Assembly (NCBI GenBank): GCA_947625585.1
Contig: CANQOZ010000059.1
Span: 1 to 7,682, forward strand
DNA from: an uncultured Eubacteriaceae bacterium
GTDB taxonomy: Bacteria; Bacillota; Clostridia; Eubacteriales; Eubacteriaceae
Length of the DNA: 7,682 nucleotides
Reading direction: 5' to 3'
The stretch's first letter is position 1, and every line of letters begins with the position of its first letter. A program made the position numbers and the translations under genes. The notes below the pieces were generated by a model. The model was not told where the DNA came from and did no database searches. It saw nothing but the letters and a program-made list of their open reading frames with translations. Of this stretch, positions 1 to 6,614 are shown in pieces.

Positions 1-590
1 GCAAAATATTCACCGTCAGCAGTCTTAACACCCTTAGCCACATTGTCTTCTACAATGATGTCTTCAACCGGTGTGTTAAATTTAATTTCAATATTATCTT
101 GTTCTAACAGATGATCTTGAATTTTCTTATAGATTTCTTCACCAACTTCTGTTCCCATATGTCTAACTGGACATTCAATTAACTTTAAGTTGGATTGAAT
201 CGCCTTTTTTCTAATATTTTCAATCGCTTCCTGATCATCTATTCCATACACATGTTCATCTGCTCCATAACTGAGATAGATGTCATCTGTATATTTAATT
301 AAGTCTACAGTTTCATCGTAACCAATGTAGGAAGGGAGTTCACCACCAACTTCTGGTGCTAGTGAAAGTTTTCCATCAGAGAAGGCACCTGCTCCAGCAA
401 ACCCTGTTGTAATTCCACACGGTTGGCAACCAACACAATAACCTGTTTTCCTCTTTGGACAGGAACGGAGTCCTATTGGCTTACCCTTTTCAAACATGAG
501 AATTTTTTTGTCAGGTTGTTCCTTTAAAAGCTCAAGTGCTGTGAAAATTCCTGATGGACCGGCACCGACAATAATTACATCTGTTTTCAA
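1..590 (-). CDS. FAD-dependent oxidoreductase, COG2509 type (3' end outside window)
   Basis: Only the first 196 codons are present; the frame is open at the left edge. The N-terminus (VIIVGAGPSGIF, residues 5-16) is a Rossmann dinucleotide-binding motif with G9, G11 and G14, and E34 ends the second beta strand, as expected for the FAD ribose contact. It is followed by a four-cysteine cluster (C44, C52, C55, C58) and by GFAGAGAFSDGKL (residues 63-75), a combination I associate with the uncharacterised FAD-dependent dehydrogenases of COG2509. Substrate unknown. I place the start at TTG (588-590): it gives the proper KTDVIIVGAG beginning, and GAGGAGG lies 10 nt upstream inside dnaB. The start overlaps the dnaB stop as TTGA, so translation is probably coupled and the gene belongs to the same transcript. 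The family assignment is good; the biochemical role is open. Confidence 0.85.
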   Translation of the reverse strand, partial: MKTDVIIVGAGPSGIFTALELLKEQPDKKILMFEKGKPIGLRSCPKRKTGYCVGCQPCGITTGFAGAGAFSDGKLSLAPEVGGELPSYIGYDETVDLIKYTDDIYLSYGADEHVYGIDDQEAIENIRKKAIQSNLKLIECPVRHMGTEVGEEIYKKIQDHLLEQDNIEIKFNTPVEDIIVEDNVAKGVKTADGEYF

Positions 591-1924
591 TAAGATGAAT
601 CCTCCTCATCTTCGGAAAAATTCGTAAATTTGGTATAAATAGAGTTCCACATTAAATCAACAGACCCAGTTGGACCATTTCTATTTTTAGACAGATTCAG
701 TGTAACAACATTATCCATTTCTTCACCGGACTCATCCATTTTCCGGTAAAGGAACATAACAAGATCAGCATCTTGTTCAATAGCACCAGAATCTCGTAAG
801 TCATTTAATTGAGGTCCAGCTGTTCCCCTATTAACAGAACTTCGTGACAATTGAGAGAGACATATAACAGGACAGTCCATCTCTCTAGCTAATTGTTTTA
901 ACATTCTAGAAATTTCAGAAACCTCAACCTGTCTATTTTCATAACGATTGTTACTTCTGATTAACTGCATATAATCAATGATAATTAAATCAATTGGTTC
1001 CTGATTTTTCCTTCTACGACAAATACTCATGATCTCTGCTAAGGAGATACCAGGTTTATCATTAATCTCAATTGAACTATTAGCTATAAGTTCGGCTGAT
1101 GCAGTTAGTGCCTGCCACTGTCTAGTTGTTAATGTTCCGTTCCGAACATCATTACCATCAATACAAGCTTCAGCTTGAATCATTCGTTGAGCTAGTTGAC
1201 CTCTATCCATTTCAAGCGAGAATATTAAAACATTCTGTCCTTCCTTAACTGCAGCATATGTAGCAATGTTAAGTGCAAGTGCTGTTTTACCTACAGAAGG
1301 TCTAGCTGCTACGATAATTAAATCAGAGTCCTGAAATCCAGTTGTCAAGTAGTCTAAATCAACAAAACCACTCTCAATTCCTGTTCGCTTCCCACCTTCC
1401 TTTTGAATTTGTTGAATTTTTGTAAGGGAATCAAACACTACCTTCTTGATTGGTACTAATTCAGTTTGACTAGTCCTACCTTGAGATAAATTGAAAATTT
1501 GTGATTCTGCTTCAACTATTTGGTCATGAATGTCATCTGTATTAGCATAAGCTTTCTTTGAAATATCATCAGTTGCTTTAATCAACTGTCTTGCTAAGCT
1601 TAGGTCTTTGATTATGTTGGAATACTCTTTTACATTCGGTTCAAAAGGTGCCTTTAACATTAAATCGTTGATGTAGTCTATTCCACCGATTTTCTCAAAA
1701 CTACCTAACTTATTTAGGCTATCCGTTATAGTAGTAAAATCGATAGCTGAACCGTCAAAGTATAAGCTCTCTATAGCTCGAAATACTTCCTGATTTTTAG
1801 GATTGTAAAAATCTTCACTCCTAAAATCATTATCCAAATCATTGAATTTATCCGGATGGATAATCAAACTTCCTAGTAATGATTCCTCTGCTTCAATGTT
1901 ATGTGGAGGTGTTGGTTGAGCCAT
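587..1924 (-). CDS. dnaB: Replicative DNA helicase DnaB
   Basis: A 445-residue hexameric 5'-3' helicase that unwinds the replication fork and works with primase and the helicase loader; called dnaC in Bacillus subtilis. The N-terminal primase-interacting domain begins with the typical PPHNIEAEESLLGSL (residues 6-20). A linker follows at about 105-175, then the RecA-like motor. Visible motor motifs are the Walker A loop ARPSVGKT (207-214, K213 and T214), catalytic E238 in SLEMD, the Walker B strand IDLIIIDYMQL (D317), LSQLSR (Q358), DLRDSGAIEQDAD (375-387), and the K413/R415 pair in SKNRNGPTG supplying the trans arginine finger. Length is normal and no intein is present. AAAGGA sits 7 nt before the ATG. 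The gene lies 44 nt after rplI across a hairpin, and its stop overlaps the next gene. Confidence 0.98.
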   Translation of the reverse strand: MAQPTPPHNIEAEESLLGSLIIHPDKFNDLDNDFRSEDFYNPKNQEVFRAIESLYFDGSAIDFTTITDSLNKLGSFEKIGGIDYINDLMLKAPFEPNVKEYSNIIKDLSLARQLIKATDDISKKAYANTDDIHDQIVEAESQIFNLSQGRTSQTELVPIKKVVFDSLTKIQQIQKEGGKRTGIESGFVDLDYLTTGFQDSDLIIVAARPSVGKTALALNIATYAAVKEGQNVLIFSLEMDRGQLAQRMIQAEACIDGNDVRNGTLTTRQWQALTASAELIANSSIEINDKPGISLAEIMSICRRRKNQEPIDLIIIDYMQLIRSNNRYENRQVEVSEISRMLKQLAREMDCPVICLSQLSRSSVNRGTAGPQLNDLRDSGAIEQDADLVMFLYRKMDESGEEMDNVVTLNLSKNRNGPTGSVDLMWNSIYTKFTNFSEDEEDSSY

Positions 1925-1931
1925 AAAAAGT

Positions 1932-1937
1932 TCCTTT
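1932..1937 (-). promoter_or_regulatory. Ribosome binding site of dnaB
   Basis: AAAGGA on the minus strand, 7 nt before the dnaB ATG. It lies just downstream of the U-tract of the rplI-dnaB hairpin, so it stays available to transcripts that read through or start near there. Confidence 0.7.
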
Positions 1938-1942
1938 ACATT

Positions 1943-1968
1943 TAAAAAGCGCCTTATAAAAGACGCTT
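1943..1968 (-). terminator. Hairpin with U-tract between rplI and dnaB (intrinsic terminator or attenuator)
   Basis: Directly after the rplI stop, the minus-strand RNA can fold AAGCGUCUU against AAGGCGCUU (1968-1960 with 1955-1947) around the 4-nt loop UUAU. This is a 9-bp stem with one U-G wobble, immediately followed by three more U residues, so CGCUUUUU closes the 3' arm. The wobble pairs only in the minus-strand transcript (the other strand would have an A-C mismatch), which fits a signal acting on the rplI transcript. The short stem with few GC pairs suggests partial termination, so dnaB can still be reached by read-through. It could also be an RNA-processing or stability hairpin. Confidence 0.55.
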
Positions 1969-2415
1969 CTATTCTGAAATTACATTTATTTTTAAAGTAG
2001 CTTCCACATCAGAATAAGGTCTTATCCTGACTTCGTGTTCACCTAATTCTCTAATTGGTTGGTCTAATAAAATCTTTCTCTTGTCTAAATTTATTTCTTT
2101 TTCTTCTTGAAGAATTCTTGAAATGTCACGAGTGGTAATACTTCCGAATAGTTTACCTTCTTCGCCTGCATTTGCAGGAATTTCCAAAACAGTTTCGTTA
2201 AGAATTTCTGCTAGAGCTTCTGCAGCTGCTTTATTTTCAGCACTGATCTTAGCTTGTTCTTTCTGAATTTCTTCAATTCTATCAAGATTTTCTTTAGTAG
2301 CTCTAATTGAACGATTTTCTTTTAATAAATAGTTATTTGCATAACCTCTTTTGACATCCACAACATCACCTGGATGTCCTAAGTTTGGTATATCTTCAAG
2401 CAATATTACTTTCAA
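1969..2415 (-). CDS. rplI: 50S ribosomal protein bL9
   Basis: bL9 binds 23S rRNA with its N-terminal domain and extends from the large subunit on a long helix, helping to keep the reading frame. I start it at TTG (2413-2415), giving 148 residues and the canonical MKVILLEDIPNLGHPGDVVDVKRGYANNYLL. AAAGGG lies about 9 nt upstream. A TTG 21 nt further up would add a non-homologous MKKGMGN, and the ATG between them has its purine tract directly adjacent. The N-domain covers residues 1-40, the connecting helix about 41-75 (rich in E, K and A), and the C-domain about 85-148 with GKLFGSITTRDI (87-98) and LGEHEV (124-129). Unusually, the PKG-type segment after NYLL reads KENRSI. The start overlaps the gdpP end by 20 nt, suggesting coupled translation. 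Confidence 0.95.
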   Translation of the reverse strand: MKVILLEDIPNLGHPGDVVDVKRGYANNYLLKENRSIRATKENLDRIEEIQKEQAKISAENKAAAEALAEILNETVLEIPANAGEEGKLFGSITTRDISRILQEEKEINLDKRKILLDQPIRELGEHEVRIRPYSDVEATLKINVISE

Positions 2416-4405
2416 ATTGCCCATCCCTTTCTTCAAAATATAATGCCAGTTGTTCTAATAACATATCCTGGGCCTCAGTCAGACTAGTTGTCGTACCTAG
2501 CTGGGTTCCTGCCATGTTAAAATGACCACCCCCACCAAGAGCTTCCATTATGACTTGTACGTTGATATCACCATTACTACGTGCAGAAATGCTAATACCT
2601 TCATTGCTTTTGACAATTACGAAACTAGCTTTTATATTTTTGATATTAAGCATTTCGTCTGCCGCCTGAGACGCTATTATTTTAGCATAATCTGATTGAT
2701 CTTCATACATACTAAGCGCAATAGAATCGAAGTAGACGAGAGCGTTCTGTACCGCTTTCATCCTACTTGTGTAGGTAGTAAAGTCGTCCTGTAGTAATTC
2801 TTTTGCCTTTTTCATGCTGGCACCGTGCAGTTTTAAGTATCCTGCAGCTTCAAATGTCCGGACTCCTGTTTTATTAACAAACATTTTAGTATCCATACAA
2901 ATTCCAGCCATGAGGGCATTGGCAGCAACTGGACTTAGTAGTGTTTTTGAATCTAAATAGGATAACAATTCAGCAACAAGTTCACAAGCAGAAGATGCAT
3001 AAGCTTCTGAATAATCTAAAACGGTTGGCTGAATTACATTGTCCGGTCTTCTATGATGATCGATTATAATTTTCTTTTCAACTTTGTTTAATAGCGGCGG
3101 ATAATCAACATAATCTGCCTTTTGAGTATCTACAACTATTAATAAGGAATTATTCCGGATATACATTTCTGCTTCTTCGGGAGAAATGAGTACATCCTTA
3201 TAACCTTCCTGCTCCTGTAAATAATCAATAGCTGAATTAATGCTATAGTTAAAACCACTTACAACAAACCAAGCTTTTTTACCTAAATCTCTGGCAGCAT
3301 CAACAAGACCAATTCCAGCACCAAGACTGTCTAAATCAGGTGTTTGATGCCCCATAATAATAACATTATCTGCTTCTAAGATTTGTTCCTTTAACGCTTT
3401 AGCTTTAAATCGAGCTTTTACCTGATTATGCTTTTCATTTGCATCATTACTACCGCCGTAATATTTAAGCTCATCATCTATTTTTAGAACCGCTTGATCT
3501 CCACCCCGTGCTTGAGCAATCTCAAGTGCTGAATAGGACATTTCATTAGCTTCTTTTATAGTTCTAGCTTTATCAGAAACTCCAACACCAATACTCAGAG
3601 AAAGAGGAACGGAAAGATTAAGCTCTTTTTGTAAATCTCTAATTTCATCCAGAATATGGAAGTGGGCCTCAGTCATCATATCCAACTTCTCACGTTCAAA
3701 AATAACCAAGTAACGGTCATTTTCATAATGGATAATAAAAGCATCTTTTCTATTAGCCCAGTCATTAAGGTGAAGGTCAATTTGACCAATAACAGAAGCT
3801 TTATCAACACTTGGTAAAGATTCTATTGATTCATCATAATTATCAATTATCATATAACAGAAAACAGGTTCATATCTTGAATAAATTTCCTTCTGTCTCT
3901 TTAGTAGAGTTACATCAAAGAAGTTAATAATATAGAGATCTCCCCTTGAGTCTGCTATCTTCTGGGTTATAACATCATAGTCTATTTTTTGGTATTTATA
4001 CTCTAGACTTTCCTGTTGGACACAATCTTCCAAGCTTAAATTTAACTCGTTTTCGATATTTCGACCTTTAATATCAATATCAGTCTTACCTTCATTTTTA
4101 TAAAATACCTGGAAAAATGCATCGTTAAACCATATAATTCTTCCTTCTTTGTCGACAATGACATATCCGACAGGAAGTTGGTTCATTTTTAACCGGTTTA
4201 ACTGGTCAAATTTATTATAAATTTTGTTTATCCCGTTAAAAACTTCAGCCCTTTTGTATTTCGTTACATATATCTCATAAACGACGGCACATCCACTTAT
4301 AAGAAAACAGATAATGCCGAGTTCGAAGTTATAATAAGTAATAACCCAGGATAAACACATTACCATGATTAATAACCAGATCTCCGGGTGTCTTAGTTTA
4401 CTCAT
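2396..4405 (-). CDS. gdpP: GdpP-type cyclic-di-AMP phosphodiesterase (DHH/DHHA1, PAS, degenerate GGDEF)
   Basis: A 669-residue membrane-anchored enzyme that, by family precedent, hydrolyses c-di-AMP to pApA and so affects potassium and osmotic balance and cell-wall stress. Two hydrophobic segments (about 9-27 and 29-47) form the anchor. A PAS-like domain follows (about 70-170; heme-binding in characterised relatives). Next is a degenerate GGDEF domain (about 178-310) in which the signature loop is replaced by NDRYLVIFE (229-237), while the family's later RGGDQAV (300-306) is kept. The DHH domain has H353, D357 and D359 in GHQTPDLDS, D426 in VVDTQ, the DHH triplet 449-451 and D505 in CMDTK, so the metal site is complete. 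DHHA1 ends with GGGGHFNMAGTQ (624-635). Its ATG overlaps the yybS stop as ATGA; the nearby AAGGA is too close for a normal ribosome binding site, so coupling is likely. Confidence 0.96.
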   Translation of the reverse strand: MSKLRHPEIWLLIMVMCLSWVITYYNFELGIICFLISGCAVVYEIYVTKYKRAEVFNGINKIYNKFDQLNRLKMNQLPVGYVIVDKEGRIIWFNDAFFQVFYKNEGKTDIDIKGRNIENELNLSLEDCVQQESLEYKYQKIDYDVITQKIADSRGDLYIINFFDVTLLKRQKEIYSRYEPVFCYMIIDNYDESIESLPSVDKASVIGQIDLHLNDWANRKDAFIIHYENDRYLVIFEREKLDMMTEAHFHILDEIRDLQKELNLSVPLSLSIGVGVSDKARTIKEANEMSYSALEIAQARGGDQAVLKIDDELKYYGGSNDANEKHNQVKARFKAKALKEQILEADNVIIMGHQTPDLDSLGAGIGLVDAARDLGKKAWFVVSGFNYSINSAIDYLQEQEGYKDVLISPEEAEMYIRNNSLLIVVDTQKADYVDYPPLLNKVEKKIIIDHHRRPDNVIQPTVLDYSEAYASSACELVAELLSYLDSKTLLSPVAANALMAGICMDTKMFVNKTGVRTFEAAGYLKLHGASMKKAKELLQDDFTTYTSRMKAVQNALVYFDSIALSMYEDQSDYAKIIASQAADEMLNIKNIKASFVIVKSNEGISISARSNGDINVQVIMEALGGGGHFNMAGTQLGTTTSLTEAQDMLLEQLALYFEERDGQFESNIA

Positions 4406-5370
4406 TCCTTTTTAATTCTATTTAGAACAAATTTTCTAATCCCAAAATAAGTATCAAAAATTCCTATTAATGACACTAATGTCAATAACCATGAAACCAA
4501 TAAACATAACAATACAATTAATACCCTAACAAATACCAATTTCCTCTTAAATTTAACGTTTAAGTACCAAAAAATAAAAGAAAAACCCATCAGAGTAAAT
4601 AATCCCATGATTATTAGCTCAATCGTGTAAGTATATATGTAATATGGACTATCTTGCAAGAAATAATTTAAAAGGAAGATAATCAACGTAGTAATAGCTA
4701 TGAAATTCTTGGCTGAGTCAGGCAGCTGCCACTCGGTTAAAGGTTTTATAGGTTGATATTTAATACCTAACCTATGAAATAGAAGGTCTGTGAAAAGTAC
4801 AGTACAGTAAGACACCATTAACGGCAGAGTCAAGAAAATTGTCGGTAACAGCATTAATAACATATCTTTTACCTGATTAACGCTGTTAACTAAAGTTGTT
4901 GCATTATCACCTTGTAATAAACCAGCATTTTGATAAGTGTCTAAGACAGTTTGGGTCATCGTATTAATTTCGTTTGTAAACTCTTCAACAAACGGAACAC
5001 CCATCACTACCTGGCTTAACACTATTTCAACTATTAAAGCAACTAGTGAACCGAAATATCCAAAAAGTACTCGAATCCCACCGGATTTTTTTGCATAATA
5101 AGAGTAACCAAGAAGAATTCCTGGTACTGCAATATTACAAGCAATAATAATTGTATTTATTGGATCGATAAACAAAAAAAGCAGCAAAGAAGCTGTAACC
5201 GCTTCTAAAAAAGCATAAACTAGTCCAAACCTCTTATACATTAAAATAGTAGGTATTGGAAGAATTATGTAAATAATAACTGTTAAAAAAGGTACATAAT
5301 AACCAAGTAGAGATAATATAATGGTTAGTGCTGCAAATAATGCACCTTCTGTTATGCCTCTTACATTCAT
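4402..5370 (-). CDS. yybS: YybS-like multi-spanning membrane protein (DUF2232)
   Basis: A 322-residue hydrophobic protein with about eight predicted membrane segments (roughly 6-24, 25-43, 48-68, 72-92, 102-124, 169-195, 222-238, 246-271 and 279-304, two of which may be re-entrant or merged). A soluble stretch at about 126-165 and a basic tail (RKFVLNRIKKE) are also present. ITEGALFAAL near the start and GIFDTYFGIRK near the end are the family-like ends I recognise from DUF2232 proteins. The position directly before gdpP matches yybS in Bacillus subtilis. The N-terminal TEGALFAAL resembles substrate-binding subunits of ECF transporters, which hints at small-molecule binding, but no function is established. 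Only a weak ribosome binding site (GAGAT) precedes the ATG. As first gene of the block it follows the extended -10 promoter by a leader of about 35 nt. Confidence 0.88.
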   Translation of the reverse strand: MNVRGITEGALFAALTIILSLLGYYVPFLTVIIYIILPIPTILMYKRFGLVYAFLEAVTASLLLFLFIDPINTIIIACNIAVPGILLGYSYYAKKSGGIRVLFGYFGSLVALIVEIVLSQVVMGVPFVEEFTNEINTMTQTVLDTYQNAGLLQGDNATTLVNSVNQVKDMLLMLLPTIFLTLPLMVSYCTVLFTDLLFHRLGIKYQPIKPLTEWQLPDSAKNFIAITTLIIFLLNYFLQDSPYYIYTYTIELIIMGLFTLMGFSFIFWYLNVKFKRKLVFVRVLIVLLCLLVSWLLTLVSLIGIFDTYFGIRKFVLNRIKKE

Positions 5371-5386
5371 ATTAATGATCTCTATA

Positions 5387-5416
5387 TTGTTTAACCGTTT
5401 AAAGTTAATTGATTAT
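5387..5416 (+). promoter_or_regulatory. Candidate hslO promoter, overlapping the divergent one
   Basis: TTGTTT (5387-5392) and GATTAT (5411-5416) are separated by 18 nt and face hslO. They match the consensus at 3 of 6 and 4 of 6 positions, so the call is weak, but a promoter for hslO and acyP must lie in or near this 72-bp spacer. The -10 box shares its bases with the opposing yybS -10 box, so both promoters could hardly be occupied at once. Confidence 0.35.
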
Positions 5417-5420
5417 ATCA
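5412..5420 (-). promoter_or_regulatory. Extended -10 promoter of the yybS-gdpP-rplI-dnaB block
   Basis: The minus strand reads TGATATAAT: a perfect TATAAT (5412-5417) with the TG dinucleotide one base upstream, the extended -10 pattern of the housekeeping sigma factor. No good -35 hexamer is seen at 16-18 nt (the area overlaps the hslO ribosome binding site), but extended -10 promoters often do without one. Transcription would begin near 5405, about 35 nt before the yybS ATG. Confidence 0.65.
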
Positions 5421-5429
5421 CAACTAATT

Positions 5430-5437
5430 AAGGGAGG
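5430..5437 (+). promoter_or_regulatory. Strong ribosome binding site of hslO
   Basis: AAGGGAGG lies 5 nt before the hslO ATG and is the strongest Shine-Dalgarno sequence among the plus-strand genes here. It fixes the start codon at 5443. Confidence 0.8.
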
Positions 5438-5442
5438 ATTAA

Positions 5443-6300
5443 ATGAGCGATAAATTAATACGGGCGACTTCAGCGGATAATACTGTATCAATTGTCTTTT
5501 GCAATATGTTAGACACTTGTAAGGAAGCAATCTCCCTTCATGGCTTAAAAGGGATAGCAGCTGAAACACTTTGTCGTGGTTTAGTCGGCGTGGCTCTTTT
5601 AAGTTCAACGTTAAAAAATAAAGAAGACATCGTTTCTCTAATTATTAAGGGAAAGGGCCCAGCTCAAGGTATTACTGCAACAGCTACCCAAAAGGGAACT
5701 GTCAAAGGATTCTTAAAGAATCCAGAAGCTACTGGTGATACAGTTGGAGAGCTTCTAGGAAAAGGCTTATTGACTGTTACAAAAGACTTGGGAATGAAAG
5801 AACCATATACTGGACAATTACCTCTTGTAACAGGTGAGATAGCTGAAGATATAACTGCCTATTTTGCTGAAAGTGAACAAATTCCAAGTAGTTGTGGAAT
5901 TGGTGTGCGTTTTGATGATAATGGAAATCTTATAGCTGCTGCAGGATTTTTAATTCAATTACTTCCTGAAGTTCCTTACTATGTTATTGATGAATTAGAA
6001 ATAGACTTGGCTAGACACCCATCACCAGCTGAATTGGTTTTAAAGTATGGTAATGATTATGAAAAAATTTTAATCTCATTACTTCCATCACTTCATGTCC
6101 AAATTTTAAAAGAACAAGATATAAGATGGAAATGTGACTGTTCTAAAGATAAGATTGAAAAAGCTCTTATTACAATTGGAAAAGATGAACTAGAACAATT
6201 CATTACTGACGGTGAAAATGCAGAAATAGTCTGCGATTTTTGTAATAAAAAATATAATTTTACCCCACAGGAAATTCAAGAATTAAAAGATAGAATTTAA
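5443..6300 (+). CDS. hslO: Hsp33, redox-regulated holdase chaperone
   Basis: A 285-residue cytoplasmic chaperone. In the family it is inactive when reduced and zinc-bound; under oxidative unfolding stress it forms disulfides, releases zinc and holds unfolding proteins. The N-terminal domain begins DKLIRATSADNTV (residues 3-15) and contains the typical KGKGPAQGI (69-77) and GFLKNP (89-94) stretches. The C-terminal zinc site is complete: C231 and C233 (CDC) plus C264 and C267 (CDFC). Length is normal. Four further cysteines (C20, C26, C44, C151) lie outside the zinc site. It begins a two-gene plus-strand unit with acyP, 1 nt downstream, and is divergent from yybS. Confidence 0.97.
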   Translation: MSDKLIRATSADNTVSIVFCNMLDTCKEAISLHGLKGIAAETLCRGLVGVALLSSTLKNKEDIVSLIIKGKGPAQGITATATQKGTVKGFLKNPEATGDTVGELLGKGLLTVTKDLGMKEPYTGQLPLVTGEIAEDITAYFAESEQIPSSCGIGVRFDDNGNLIAAAGFLIQLLPEVPYYVIDELEIDLARHPSPAELVLKYGNDYEKILISLLPSLHVQILKEQDIRWKCDCSKDKIEKALITIGKDELEQFITDGENAEIVCDFCNKKYNFTPQEIQELKDRI

Positions 6301-6301
6301 A

Positions 6302-6580
6302 ATGAAGCGTTATTATATTGTTTTTAAAGGTAGGGTACAAGGAGTCGGCTTTCGTTGGACAGCGATAAGGATAGCTTCCAACCTTGGTTTATCCGGTTGG
6401 GTGCGAAACTTAGATAATGGAGATGTTGATTGTGAAGTTCAGGGATCTCCTGAACTGGTTTCTAAATTTATTCGAGAACTTCGGAATGCTGGTGGTTGGA
6501 TTCGTATAGAAGACTATTCTGTTAGACAGATCGCTCTACAGAAAGATACAGGAAAATTCACAACAAAAGGTTACTATTAA
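6302..6580 (+). CDS. acyP: Acylphosphatase
   Basis: A small (92-residue) cytoplasmic enzyme that hydrolyses carboxyl-phosphate anhydrides such as acetyl phosphate or 1,3-bisphosphoglycerate. Family signatures are both present: GRVQGVGFRWTA (10-21), whose R18 binds the phosphate, and GWVRNLDNGDVD (32-43), whose N36 positions the attacking water. The usual short beta-alpha-beta-beta-alpha-beta length is kept. It starts 1 nt after the hslO stop, with only weak purine-rich sequence upstream inside hslO, so translation probably depends on ribosomes finishing hslO. The stop codon runs into the terminator stem. Confidence 0.96.
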   Translation: MKRYYIVFKGRVQGVGFRWTAIRIASNLGLSGWVRNLDNGDVDCEVQGSPELVSKFIRELRNAGGWIRIEDYSVRQIALQKDTGKFTTKGYY

Positions 6581-6614
6581 AAAAGCCATGTTAGAGAAGC
6601 TAACATGGCTTTTT
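6580..6614. terminator. Bidirectional intrinsic terminator between convergent genes
   Basis: A 15-bp perfect inverted repeat: AAAAAGCCATGTTAG (6580-6594) pairs with CTAACATGGCTTTTT (6600-6614) around the 5-nt loop AGAAG. The plus-strand transcript ends in five U residues (6610-6614). The minus-strand transcript ends in six (from A6584-A6579). It serves acyP on the plus strand and the unidentified gene on the minus strand. Both stop codons fall into the outer A/T arms. Confidence 0.93.

Noticed and set aside
2971..3070. Possible frameshift or damage around the DHH triplet of gdpP
   Set aside because: The frame is continuous through IIIDHHRRP and into the DHHA1 domain, with all metal ligands present; the gene is intact.
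4422..4439. Inverted repeat TTAGAA / TTCTAA with a 6-nt loop near the yybS 3' end
   Set aside because: Short, nearly all A/T, within coding sequence and without a U-tract; expected by chance in AT-rich DNA.
5405..5431. Possible larger inverted repeat TTAATT ... AATTAA in the divergent spacer
   Set aside because: Only 6 A/T pairs separated by 15 nt, readily explained by base composition; promoter elements explain this stretch better.
5405..5608. 67-codon minus-strand open frame antisense to the start of hslO
   Set aside because: It lies almost wholly inside the well-supported hslO gene, shows no recognisable protein features and has no reason to be coding; it is a shadow frame.
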